The notes under the pieces were generated by a model. The model had not been told where the DNA came from and made no database searches. It worked only from the letters and a program-made list of their open reading frames with translations. Shown here piece by piece: positions 50,639 to 59,376 of a DNA stretch of 64,000 nucleotides (position 1 is its first letter; every line of letters starts with the position of its first letter). The position numbers and the translations under genes were made by a program. This stretch comes from Alphaproteobacteria bacterium UBA1301 (GTDB lineage: Bacteria; Pseudomonadota; Alphaproteobacteria; Micropepsales; Micropepsaceae): NCBI GenBank assembly GCA_002307725.1, contig DBUB01000007.1, positions 238,067-302,066 of the forward strand, read 5' to 3'.

Positions 50639-51639
50639 ATCCTCGCCACCGATCCGCGCCATAACACTTCCGGCGGCAGATTGCGCTGCACGTCCAACTC
50701 TGTGCCGTAACAGAGGTTGAGAAGATGGTGTAGGGCGTTTTTGGCAATCTCGCGCCACGGGATCATCACCGTGGTCAGCAGCGGCACGGTGAAGGCGGAA
50801 AGATCGATGCCGTCATAGCCCATGACCGATAGGTCGTTCGGAACCGAGACGCCGGCTTGCTGCAGATAGGCCAGCGCACCGATGGCCGATTCATCGTTGG
50901 CACAGAACAGGGCGGTGAATTTTTTGCGTCTCTCCAGCAAGGTTTTTACGCCAGCGGCGCCACTTTGCGGAGAGAAGTCGCCGCTCACCCGTGGAATGGC
51001 CTCGGCATCAAGACCGCGAGCGCTGAGCGTTTCGTAAAAACCTTTGAGGCGGGCCACGTTATCGGTTGAGCTGGGCGGGCCTTCGATCACGGCCAGTTTG
51101 CGATGACCTGCCTCGTACAAAGTCCGTGCCGCCGCAGCACCGGCCGCTTTGTGGTCGGGTGTGAAACAGTGGTCGGCATAGGCCGTAGCCGTGCGGTTAA
51201 GCAGTACGGTCTTTGGTTGCAGCGAGATCAGCTTCTCGACGTCTTTGGGCTTTAGCCGGGTTCCCACGATGATCAGCCCGTCACAGCCGCGATCGACCAG
51301 GAACTCAGCGCCTGCCAGAGCGTCCTGCCGCTCGCTGTCTAGAGTCTGTCCGAAATCGACGACCAAATGACGGCCGGTGGCGCGTAAATTGGTGTAAATG
51401 GCGTGCAGGATGGGTGTGTAGAAAGCGCCATGGATCAAAGGCACGAAGACGCCGATGGTTTGGGATTGGCCATTCTGTAATACGCGCGCGGCATGGGAGG
51501 GGCGGAAATGGAGTTCTTCCACCGCTTTGCGGACACGTTCGGCGCTTTTGGCGGAAACCGGGCCGGAACCTGCGATGGCCCGCGACGCCGTTCCCACGCC
51601 TACGCCTGCTCGCCGCGCTACATCCTTGATGGTTGCCAT
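50635..51639 (-). CDS. LacI-family transcriptional regulator
   Basis: A 334-residue repressor. The helix-turn-helix is IKDVARRAGVGVGTASRAIA at residues 4-23, with the hinge helix RPSHAARVLQNGQS near 47, then a periplasmic-binding-protein-like sugar sensor (TIGVFVPLIHGAFY, FCANDESAIGALAYL, LSVMGYDGIDLSAF). It lies downstream of the GH3 gene and is the natural candidate to bind TGGAAACGTTTCCA-type sites at 40553 and 44211. Confidence 0.93.
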   Translation of the reverse strand: MATIKDVARRAGVGVGTASRAIAGSGPVSAKSAERVRKAVEELHFRPSHAARVLQNGQSQTIGVFVPLIHGAFYTPILHAIYTNLRATGRHLVVDFGQTLDSERQDALAGAEFLVDRGCDGLIIVGTRLKPKDVEKLISLQPKTVLLNRTATAYADHCFTPDHKAAGAAAARTLYEAGHRKLAVIEGPPSSTDNVARLKGFYETLSARGLDAEAIPRVSGDFSPQSGAAGVKTLLERRKKFTALFCANDESAIGALAYLQQAGVSVPNDLSVMGYDGIDLSAFTVPLLTTVMIPWREIAKNALHHLLNLCYGTELDVQRNLPPEVLWRGSVARI

Positions 51640-51736
51640 GGATTCCCGAATAGATTTGTTCTAAAGGCTTACGAGGATAGTGGGTCTGATTATGCACCAA
51701 ATACGGCGCGCAAAAATCAGATTAACGCCGCAGCCT

Positions 51737-53284
51737 TTACCAAAACGAGACCACGACCATAGTGGTGACACCAAGAAGTGCGACCGCGAAGAGTTTGGGG
51801 CCACTGGCTGCTAGCCGTGTCAAGCGCCAGTTTTCGAGTAAAGCAGAAGCCCGAATGCGTTCGTCCGCGATTTGTCTAGTGGCAAGGCTGACCAGGCCGA
51901 GCACGATGGCGGAGGTCGCAAACACAACTGCCGCAGCGTTAAGAAATTGCAGCGGCAGAAGCCCATTCGCCGATAGGGCGAAGAGAATGGCGCCCGTAAG
52001 GCTGCCAAGCGCTGTTGACCAGATGGCGCCCGTTGCATTGGCGCCGCGCCACAGAAAACCGCCCAGAAACAGCGCCACAACGGGCGGCGTGGCATAAGCC
52101 AGAACGGCCTGGAAATACTGCCACAACGAGGGAAAGCGAAAGATCTGCGGCGCCCATAGGGCGGAGAGGGCCATGCACAGTAAGGTAGAGGTACGTGCCC
52201 AGTTCACCACCGTCTTGTCGCTCGCGTCCGGTTTGAGGCGCTTGACGAAATCCATGGTGAACAATGTTGCGGCGCTGTTGTAGCTGGCCGAAAGCTGCGC
52301 CATCAGGGCTCCAAGGAAAGCGGCAAGGAGAAGTCCCAAAAGTCCTTGGGGCATGACCCCGAAGGCAAGCTGGAGATAGATGCCGTCGGGCTCTGGAATA
52401 TGCGGGTAAAGGATGCGTCCCGCGAGGCCTGGCAGCACGATGACAAACAGCGTCGTCAGTTTCAGAAATCCGGCAAGGAGCGCGCCCTTCTGTCCGTCCT
52501 CCACCGAACGTGCCGCTAACATGCGCTGCACCATGACTTGATTGGTGCACCAAAAATAGAACGCGATCACCGGAGCCCCGAAGACAAGCCCGCTCCACGG
52601 CATATAAGGATCGCTCAATGGGCGGATCAGCGACAAAGCGTCGGCCGGAACGCCGGCCATCACCGCATGCCAGCCACCACTCTTGGCGATAACGAAACAG
52701 GCGAGGAGGAGGGCGGAAAAAAGCACGGCCAAGGCTTGCAGGGCCTGTGTATAAAGCACTGCGCGTAAGCCGCCCGTCACCGAATAAAGCACCGAGAGAA
52801 TGGCCAGCCCCACAATCGCGCCAGTGATGGAGATCCCCGGGACCAGAAAGCGCAAGACCAAAGCCCCGCAATAGAGCGCACCGGCGGCATCCAGGAAAAT
52901 GCAAAGAAACAGGCTGAGGGCGGAGAACCATATCCGCACCCGCCAATCGAAACGCCGTTCGAGGAATTCCGGCATCGTATAGACGCGGGCCGAGAGCACA
53001 ACGGGCAGGAAGACCAGGGCAAAGAGGATGAGGATGAGTGCCGCCATCCAATCATAATTGTAAACAGAGATGCCGAAGGCATAAGCGGAGCCAGTGACAC
53101 CGATCAGGACGCCAGGGGAAATGTTTGCCCCCATCAACGCAAGACCGATAGCGGGCCAGGAGGCTTTGCGGGAGGCCAGGAAATAATCCCCTGGGGAGGC
53201 TCTGCGTCGGGACAAAACGAATCCGAGTACCAGCAAAACGGCCAAATAGAAGGCAATAACGCCTAGATCAATCCCCGTGAGCAC
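51737..53284 (-). CDS. Sodium/solute symporter (SSS/SGLT family)
   Basis: A 515-residue carrier with about 13-14 membrane helices. Family features: DYFLASRKASWPAIGLALMG, NISPGVLIGVTGSAYAFG near 54, YTMPEFLERRFDWRVR, and YFWCTNQVMVQRMLAARSVE near 235. It probably carries a released sugar into the cytoplasm, for example a monosaccharide from the GH89/GH30/GH3 enzymes. It is transcribed in the same direction as the LacI gene, 97 bp upstream of it, so they may share a transcript. Confidence 0.92.
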   Translation of the reverse strand: MLTGIDLGVIAFYLAVLLVLGFVLSRRRASPGDYFLASRKASWPAIGLALMGANISPGVLIGVTGSAYAFGISVYNYDWMAALILILFALVFLPVVLSARVYTMPEFLERRFDWRVRIWFSALSLFLCIFLDAAGALYCGALVLRFLVPGISITGAIVGLAILSVLYSVTGGLRAVLYTQALQALAVLFSALLLACFVIAKSGGWHAVMAGVPADALSLIRPLSDPYMPWSGLVFGAPVIAFYFWCTNQVMVQRMLAARSVEDGQKGALLAGFLKLTTLFVIVLPGLAGRILYPHIPEPDGIYLQLAFGVMPQGLLGLLLAAFLGALMAQLSASYNSAATLFTMDFVKRLKPDASDKTVVNWARTSTLLCMALSALWAPQIFRFPSLWQYFQAVLAYATPPVVALFLGGFLWRGANATGAIWSTALGSLTGAILFALSANGLLPLQFLNAAAVVFATSAIVLGLVSLATRQIADERIRASALLENWRLTRLAASGPKLFAVALLGVTTMVVVSFW

Positions 53285-53655
53285 GCGCCCCCCGCAGCCT
53301 AAAGATGTCCGATCCTAGCCCAATTCTCTAGGCCGCGGCCAGAATCGCGGCCAACCATATTTCTCCAGCAAAGCGCCTTGCCTTTAGCTTGTGGCTTTCA
53401 CCAGCTTGAAGCGGCCTTTAAGGTGACCGCCGCGCGTTTACGCAGGCTTTTGGCCGTGATTAAAGATTATGACACGGCGCGCATCGCCACCGTGTCCCGC
53501 TATTAGGGATTGCGCTGGATTGCCGAAGGACGGCGTCGCTCGTTTTGGGAATGTGGCGCATTTCTTTACCCCTGGGAGGAGGGTTGCTATAGGAACGGCT
53601 TCACGGTGGGCAACGGAACAGGGCCGCCGCCGGAAGGTCCGGTTGCGGGAGCAGG
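53285..53655. other. Gap with a possible decayed coding end
   Basis: A plus-strand frame ending at the stop 53504-53506 reads HQLEAAFKVTAARLRRLLAV then IKDYDTARIATVSRY. It has the look of a protein C-terminus, but no start or upstream body is present and I cannot name a family. The rest of the gap shows no supported element apart from the TetR gene's ribosome site. Confidence 0.25.
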
Positions 53656-54390
53656 ATGCGCAAACAGACACGAGAAGAGGGTGGTGCGGAGCCGTTCGTG
53701 GCGGCGCAATTGGGTGCGCGCGCCCTGGCCAAGCAGCGGATAAACGACGAGATCGTTCGTGTCAGTCTGCGTCTCTTTCGTCAGCATGGCTACGATGCTG
53801 TCTCTACGCAGGCTATTGCCGATGCAACGGGGATAACGCAGCGCACGCTGTTCCGCTATTTCCCCCAGAAGGCGGATATTCTTTTCAAGAACGACTACGA
53901 TTATGTGGCCTGCTTCGAGGGGTTTCTCGATGGGGCGATGACGGCAGGGCTCGAATCCATTGAGGCCATCCGCTCTGCCTTCCAGTCTCTGGCTGCGCGC
54001 CTGGACGCCTGCCGCACCGAGATGTCCGTGATCTACGCCATCAAACAGCGCTCGGCGGAGTTGAAGGCGATTGAGCGGGGCTATCAGACCTATATCGACC
54101 GGCTGGTCGCCTTTGCGCTGGACGGTCACAAGACTTATGCGGCGCGGCACCACAAGGGCGCACAGCCTTCCCTGGTTTCGCGCATGCACGCAGCCCTCAT
54201 ATTTGCGGCTGTCCGCCCCATGTATCGGGCTTGGCTGACGGGCGAACTGAAAGGCCCGCTGTTGCCCTATGCTTTGGCGGGCTGGACGTTGGTGACGCCG
54301 GTGCTCGACGCGGCCAAGAAATATGCCGAACACTCCGTCGCAGCCTATGGCAGGATCGACGCATCGTCCAAGCGTGGACGCGAATCCTGA
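53656..54390 (+). CDS. TetR-family regulator
   Basis: A 244-residue protein. The DNA-binding part is VSLRLFRQHGYDAVSTQAIA then TGITQRTLFRYFPQKADIL (residues 36-77), a clear TetR signature. The ligand-binding half is helical. GGGAG precedes the ATG. It is followed by a transporter, a phosphatase and a TonB receptor on the same strand. The dyad GTCAG-N3-CTGAC upstream of both the transporter and the receptor is a likely binding site. Confidence 0.92.
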   Translation: MRKQTREEGGAEPFVAAQLGARALAKQRINDEIVRVSLRLFRQHGYDAVSTQAIADATGITQRTLFRYFPQKADILFKNDYDYVACFEGFLDGAMTAGLESIEAIRSAFQSLAARLDACRTEMSVIYAIKQRSAELKAIERGYQTYIDRLVAFALDGHKTYAARHHKGAQPSLVSRMHAALIFAAVRPMYRAWLTGELKGPLLPYALAGWTLVTPVLDAAKKYAEHSVAAYGRIDASSKRGRES

Positions 54391-54406
54391 TCGCCTCTTG
54401 ACAATT

Positions 54407-54419
54407 GTCAGCCACTGAC
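54407..54419. promoter_or_regulatory. TetR-type operator candidate before the transporter
   Basis: GTCAG-CCA-CTGAC. It overlaps a perfect 12-bp palindrome TGACAATTGTCA (54399-54410) that also contains a TTGACA-like -35 hexamer. The transporter ATG is 36 bp downstream. The same dyad recurs at 56680. Confidence 0.55.
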
Positions 54420-54454
54420 TTTATTTCCCGTTGCTCCAACCAAGGACTGGCGGC

Positions 54455-55807
54455 ATGGGCTGCGGCAAGGCTTCCTCTTCGCGCGGCATCGGCTGGCTTC
54501 GTTTGGCAGCTTTCGCCTCGCCTTGGTATCCGTTGGGCGCGATCATGCTGCCCTTTGCCGTCTTTCTGCCGCCGCTTTATGCGGAGCAGGCGGGGCTGGG
54601 CTTGGCGCTGACGGGCCAGATTTTCCTGATGGCGCGGCTCTTCGATCTGGTTATCGACCCTTTCATCGGCGCCGCATCGGATCGTTGGCAGACGCTATTC
54701 GGTAAACGTAAGCCCTGGATTTTCGCCGGGCTGCCGATTTTCTGCGTCGGCGTCTATCTGCTTTTCAATCCGCCGGTTTTTGCGCCGCGTGAGGCTGCGG
54801 GGCTTTTCTCCCACGCCGGGCTTTATCTTCTGACGGCCGCCGTGTTGACCGCTTTCGGTTCGTCCCTGATGCTGGTGCCGCACGCCGCTTGGTCGTCGGA
54901 GCTGGCCGATGGCTACGATCAGCGTTCCCGCATCATGGGTACCAATGAGTGGGTTAATCTGGTCGGCGTGCTGGGCGTTGCCGTGATAGCGGCGGGACTG
55001 GAGCGTGTGTTGCATGCGGGGCAAGCCGAGCAGATGAGGCTGGTTGGTTTCTCGCTGGTAATGGTGGCCCCGCTCTGTGTGGCGGCCTGCCTGCTGGCCA
55101 TGCCGGAACCGAAAGCGCATCGCAACCGGCCGGCTGGCGGATGGGACTTCGCCTCAGCGCTACTCAATCCCTTTTATGCGCGGCTGGCGGCGATCAAGTT
55201 TACCAACAGCATTGCCGAAAGTATCACCCAAGGACTTTGGGTCTTTGTCTGTGCCTCTTATCTCGGCCTCGCGCATTACGCCTCGACACTGCTGGCAATC
55301 CATATTGCTATGGGCTTTTTGGCAATCCCGCTTTGGACGATGGCGAGTTACCGCCTTTCCAAACGTGCCTCCTGCATGGGCGCGCTCGGCTGGCGTGTGG
55401 TGCTGACTCCGCTCATTCTGTTGTTACCGGTGGGGGATTTCCCGCTAACGGCTTTGTTCATGGCCTTGGTGGGCCTATCGCTTGGCGCCGAATCCTCCTT
55501 GCTGCGCGCCATGGTGGCGGATGTGATCGATCATCATCAGCTTCGCAGCGGCCTCAAATTGGCCGGACTTTTCCAAGGTTCTTTCAATGTCATCTCGAAT
55601 TTTGGCAAAGCCCTCGGCGTCGGCCTGATCTATCCGCTTTTGGCGTGGCTTGAGCCAGCCCATGCTGGCGGTGTCTCGCCGCTTCTGCCGTTGTTTTATG
55701 CCCTGGTGCCGCCGCTGCTGAACGGCGTTTGCATTCTTCTGCTGGCCGGATTCCGCCTGTCGCGCAGCGAGGTCGAAGACATCCGGCAGCGCTTGACATC
55801 CATCTAA
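54455..55807 (+). CDS. GPH/MFS-type transporter
   Basis: A 450-residue carrier with about 12 membrane helices, of the glycoside-pentoside-hexuronide (MelB-like) group. Typical strings are MARLFDLVIDPFIGAASDRW near 51, FGKRKPWIFAGLPIF near 75, PHAAWSSELADGYDQRSRIM near 136 and MVADVIDHHQLRSG near 352. AAGGA lies eight bases before ATG 54455. It probably imports a glycoside or polyol. It ends 25 bp before the phosphatase gene. Confidence 0.88.
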   Translation: MGCGKASSSRGIGWLRLAAFASPWYPLGAIMLPFAVFLPPLYAEQAGLGLALTGQIFLMARLFDLVIDPFIGAASDRWQTLFGKRKPWIFAGLPIFCVGVYLLFNPPVFAPREAAGLFSHAGLYLLTAAVLTAFGSSLMLVPHAAWSSELADGYDQRSRIMGTNEWVNLVGVLGVAVIAAGLERVLHAGQAEQMRLVGFSLVMVAPLCVAACLLAMPEPKAHRNRPAGGWDFASALLNPFYARLAAIKFTNSIAESITQGLWVFVCASYLGLAHYASTLLAIHIAMGFLAIPLWTMASYRLSKRASCMGALGWRVVLTPLILLLPVGDFPLTALFMALVGLSLGAESSLLRAMVADVIDHHQLRSGLKLAGLFQGSFNVISNFGKALGVGLIYPLLAWLEPAHAGGVSPLLPLFYALVPPLLNGVCILLLAGFRLSRSEVEDIRQRLTSI

Positions 55808-55832
55808 TCGTTCTTCCAACAAGCGGGAATCC

Positions 55833-56603
55833 ATGTCTTCCTTCTGCTATACGCCGCGCAATCTGCGCGATCTGGGCGGCCATCGCGGCCGCTTCGGCAC
55901 CATCCGCACAGGACTCCTATACCGCTCGGCGCATCTCGACGATCTCGGCGCAAAAGATATCCGCCGCTTACGCCGACTTGGACTGACATTGGCGCTCGAT
56001 TTTCGCGATGCCAGCGAAAGACAGAGGACCATCATTCGCCCGGATGTGTGCCTCTCCAGGCTATCCCTGCGTCATATGCCACTGCTCGACACCATGACGC
56101 CGGAGCGCATGGCAGTCATTGTCGCAGAGCTTCGGGCTTTGCGCTCGGCGAAGGCAGCACGCGATTGGATGACAGGCCAATACGAAGATACCGTGCTGCG
56201 CTGCAAGCCGCGGGTTGTAAGCGCCGTGAGCACGTTGATGACACATGAGGCACCGTCGGTGTTTTTCTGTGCTGCGGGCAAGGACCGCACTGGTGTGATA
56301 GCGGCGTTGCTGCTGCTGGCGCTGGGTATTTCACAAGATGTGGTCCTCAAGGATTACCTGAAGACCAATCGCACCCTACTCGGCATCTGGCGCCGCCGCT
56401 CCCGCAGTGCCAGACAGCAATACGATCTTAGCGGCGTTTCCAACCGTGTTATCGATGCTCTGGCGGATGCCCACCCCAATTTCCTCGCTGCCGTTTTTGC
56501 AGCCATCGAGAAAGCCGGCGGGATCGACAACTATATGTGTCAGGAAAACGGCGTTAGCCTATCGACGGTAGAGCGATTCCGGCAACGTATGATCGCAGGC
56601 TGA
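55833..56603 (+). CDS. Tyrosine-protein-phosphatase-like enzyme (MptpB-type family)
   Basis: A 256-residue protein. It begins NLRDLGGHRGRFGTIRTGLL then YRSAHLDDLG, and has the P-loop FFCAAGKDRTGV near 147, the CAAGKDRTG signature of the broad-specificity tyrosine/phosphoinositide phosphatase family. The residue before the catalytic Cys is Phe instead of the usual His. No signal peptide is present. Members dephosphorylate proteins, phosphoinositides or small organic phosphates. Placement between a sugar-type transporter and a TonB receptor argues for a metabolic substrate (inference). Confidence 0.87.
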   Translation: MSSFCYTPRNLRDLGGHRGRFGTIRTGLLYRSAHLDDLGAKDIRRLRRLGLTLALDFRDASERQRTIIRPDVCLSRLSLRHMPLLDTMTPERMAVIVAELRALRSAKAARDWMTGQYEDTVLRCKPRVVSAVSTLMTHEAPSVFFCAAGKDRTGVIAALLLLALGISQDVVLKDYLKTNRTLLGIWRRRSRSARQQYDLSGVSNRVIDALADAHPNFLAAVFAAIEKAGGIDNYMCQENGVSLSTVERFRQRMIAG

Positions 56604-56679
56604 AAAATATCCCGCCACTCGGCAGCAAGGCCATAAATCAATCACCCAAACATAACCGTACTGTCACAGAACAAATTTA

Positions 56680-56692
56680 GTCAGTGACTGAC
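56680..56692. promoter_or_regulatory. TetR-type operator candidate before the TonB receptor
   Basis: GTCAG-TGA-CTGAC, with the same arms and spacing as the site at 54407. It lies 33 bp before the receptor ATG, so a bound repressor would block initiation. Confidence 0.55.
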
Positions 56693-56725
56693 AGGTCAAT
56701 CCGGCCGCGGTATGTGGGGTGTTCC

Positions 56726-59155
56726 ATGACAAGCTTCAAACGTTCGATCATGCTGTTTTCCTCGGCGCTGGCGCTCGCCTGCGGTCAGGCTGCCTTTGCC
56801 GGGGATGCGGCATCGGGCAAGGATGCCGAGACGCTCGAAACCGTCGTGGTCAGCGGCGAAAAGTTCGGTCGCACGGTGATGCAGACCGCTGCCAGCGTGA
56901 CGATTGTGGATGCCCAGGCGATTGAAACCGGGGCTCTGCTGGAAGGCCGCGATGTCTTCGAGCGGCTGGTCAATGTGACCACAATAGCCGATGGCCGCTT
57001 TGCTATCCGCGGTGTGCCTTTCGACAATGTGACGGGGGCTGGTTACGGCGCGCTCGCGACGCTCTATGTCGACGATGTCCGCATGACGGACAAGAGTACG
57101 CGTTACGGGCCGGACATGCTTTGGGATGTGCAATCCGTCGAGGTGCTGCGTGGTGCGGAATCGACACTACAGGGGCGCAACGCCTTGGCCGGTACCATCC
57201 ACATCAAGACCATGGACCCCAGCTTCGATTGGCAGGCCAAGGCGCGTGCAATTGTATCAAGCGGCGATGGGCGCGATTTCGCTGCCGCCGTTTCCGGCCC
57301 GATCCTCGATGACACACTGGCCTTTCGCCTGACGGGCGAAAAGCATGACAACAATGGCTCACTGGATAACCCCGTGTTGAACAGCCACAAGGTTGACTTC
57401 GCCGACGATTATCAGTTCCGCGGCAAGCTCCTATTCATGCCGAATGACCGCCTCACCGTTCGCCTTACGGCCTTCTATGCCGATGTCAAACGTCGTGACG
57501 CACTTTCTGATACGCGCGTTTTGGGCAGCGACGGCTATCTGCCCGCCAATCCGAGCCTCGGCCTTGCCACCGAATCTGGCATTGCAGGGCAGGGTGCCGC
57601 GTCCCGCCGCGTGACCTATGTCAATGTGCCGGAATTCGATCACAACCGCACTGCGGCCGGCGCGCTGGTGGCCGACTATCGTCTCAACGACAGCGTCACG
57701 CTGACTTCGGAAACTGTCTTCAACAACAGCCAAGACTATAAACAGCGTGACGGCGATGGCGGCACTTTCAAATACAGCTATGCGTCGAGCACCATCGCTA
57801 TTACGAACCCCTACAATATTCGCGGGCCCTATAGCGGAACGGCGCCGGTCGATCCCATCCAGACCCAAAATCAGGATGGCACGATCTTCAGCCAGGAACT
57901 ACGCGCCAAATACGATGGCAGCGCGTTCAAGCTGTTGGGCGGCATCTATTATACCCGCGAGCGCAAATGGTCCGACAACTTCTCAGTCCTTATCTACCGC
58001 AATGTTCAGCCGGTTGTGACGGAAACGGCGATCAGCAATGGTGCGAGCGCAGCGGTTGCCAGCTACCTCGCTTCCAACTATTCCAACGACGCCGCGCTTT
58101 ATGAATTCGACCGCGAGCGTGTCCATGTCGATAACTACGCCGCCTATGCCGAAGCCGAATACACGCTGTTCGACAGGCTCACCTTCACAGCCGGACTGCG
58201 TTACGATTTCGAACGCAACACCTCCGGCGTCGATACCAATGGTGATGTCTATGGCTTGGCCGATCCAGCCACCATGGCGCAGGTCAGCCCGCTGCTCGGA
58301 GCCTTGACCAGCGGCATCAACAGCGCTCTGAACCCCTTTTCTACGGCTAGCAGCACCGCCACCAAGGATTACAGTGCGCTGCTGCCGAAATTCGGCGTCC
58401 GTTATGCCATCGACGACGACCTCACCATTGGTGCGGTGGTGCAGCGGGCCTATCGCGCCGGCGGCGTGAGCGTCAACGTCGTACGCCAATTGCAGACCGA
58501 TCTGAAACCCGAATACACCACGAACTACGAAGGCTTTGTCCGCCGCACGTTCCTTGAAGATCGTGCTTATCTTCAAGCCAACGTCTATCTCGTCGATTGG
58601 AAGGACCAGCAGGTCACCATCGACCTTTCGACCCGGCAGAGCGATCAGATCGGCGCCAATGCTGGTAAGTCTCGCCTCTATGGTACCGAAATTCAGGCCG
58701 GTTACGAGGTCACAGACGAGTTCAAGCTCTATAGCGCTCTGGGCTATAACCACGCGCAATTTCTGGATTTCCACGTCTCGCTACCGACCAGCATAACCAA
58801 CCTCGGCATCGCCGTGTCGTCGGATGCACTCAGCAATATGGATGGGAAGTTCTTCGCGGCGGCGCCGGAATGGACGGCCGTCCTCGGTCTCAATTGGCAC
58901 AATGCCGAAGGCTATTTCGGCAACATCAACACCAACTTCCAGGGTGTCAGTTATGCCACGACCGCCAACACCTCCAAGAACAACGCTCGCACGTTGGTCA
59001 ATTTACGGCTCGGCCGTGAGTTCGAGAAATTCCGGCTGTCCTTCTTCGTCAATAATCTGTTGAACGAGTACTACATTACCGACAACAGCAATACGACGCG
59101 TCCGGCGCTTGGTCAGCCGCGGGTTTACGGCGCCTCTCTCGACGTGCATCTCTGA
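56726..59155 (+). CDS. TonB-dependent receptor of the TetR/phosphatase locus
   Basis: An 809-residue receptor of the shorter siderophore/vitamin-like type, distinct from the other three here. ATG 56726 opens the signal peptide (MTSFKRSIMLFSSALALACG). TonB box ETLETVVVSGEKFG and the plug (VTIVDAQAIETG, FAIRGVPFDN, LYVDDVRMTDKST, VEVLRGAESTLQGRNALAGT) are clear. The barrel ends PRVYGASLDVHL. A GTG reading from 56684 would start inside the operator and is rejected. It is transcribed with the downstream membrane protein and PLC-like gene. Confidence 0.92.
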   Translation: MTSFKRSIMLFSSALALACGQAAFAGDAASGKDAETLETVVVSGEKFGRTVMQTAASVTIVDAQAIETGALLEGRDVFERLVNVTTIADGRFAIRGVPFDNVTGAGYGALATLYVDDVRMTDKSTRYGPDMLWDVQSVEVLRGAESTLQGRNALAGTIHIKTMDPSFDWQAKARAIVSSGDGRDFAAAVSGPILDDTLAFRLTGEKHDNNGSLDNPVLNSHKVDFADDYQFRGKLLFMPNDRLTVRLTAFYADVKRRDALSDTRVLGSDGYLPANPSLGLATESGIAGQGAASRRVTYVNVPEFDHNRTAAGALVADYRLNDSVTLTSETVFNNSQDYKQRDGDGGTFKYSYASSTIAITNPYNIRGPYSGTAPVDPIQTQNQDGTIFSQELRAKYDGSAFKLLGGIYYTRERKWSDNFSVLIYRNVQPVVTETAISNGASAAVASYLASNYSNDAALYEFDRERVHVDNYAAYAEAEYTLFDRLTFTAGLRYDFERNTSGVDTNGDVYGLADPATMAQVSPLLGALTSGINSALNPFSTASSTATKDYSALLPKFGVRYAIDDDLTIGAVVQRAYRAGGVSVNVVRQLQTDLKPEYTTNYEGFVRRTFLEDRAYLQANVYLVDWKDQQVTIDLSTRQSDQIGANAGKSRLYGTEIQAGYEVTDEFKLYSALGYNHAQFLDFHVSLPTSITNLGIAVSSDALSNMDGKFFAAAPEWTAVLGLNWHNAEGYFGNINTNFQGVSYATTANTSKNNARTLVNLRLGREFEKFRLSFFVNNLLNEYYITDNSNTTRPALGQPRVYGASLDVHL

Positions 59156-59169
59156 GCGGAAAAGCGGTC

Positions 59170-59376
59170 ATGCCAGACACGATTTTGATCTATCAGCCCT
59201 TCGCCATCGCCCTTGTGCTGCTTGCTCTGGGGCTTGGGGGGCTGAAATTGCGTCGGCGTGCACTGCAAATGGGCTTGCGCCGCGGGGCTTTGGTGTTTTC
59301 CTGCGGCGCCATCCTTCTTGCCTTTTTCTTTCTCTTCAATGCCGGGTTTTCGGCCCTGACATGGTGGCGGCTATGA
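59170..59376 (+). CDS. Small two-helix membrane protein
   Basis: A 68-residue protein, 14 bp after the receptor. Hydrophobic segments are at about 9-24 (AIALVLLALGLGGL) and 42-60 (VFSCGAILLAFFFLFNAGF), separated by a basic loop (RRRALQMGLRRG). Its stop overlaps the start of the PLC-like gene (ATGA), so they are coupled. It is possibly an accessory subunit of that protein. Confidence 0.65.
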   Translation: MPDTILIYQPFAIALVLLALGLGGLKLRRRALQMGLRRGALVFSCGAILLAFFFLFNAGFSALTWWRL

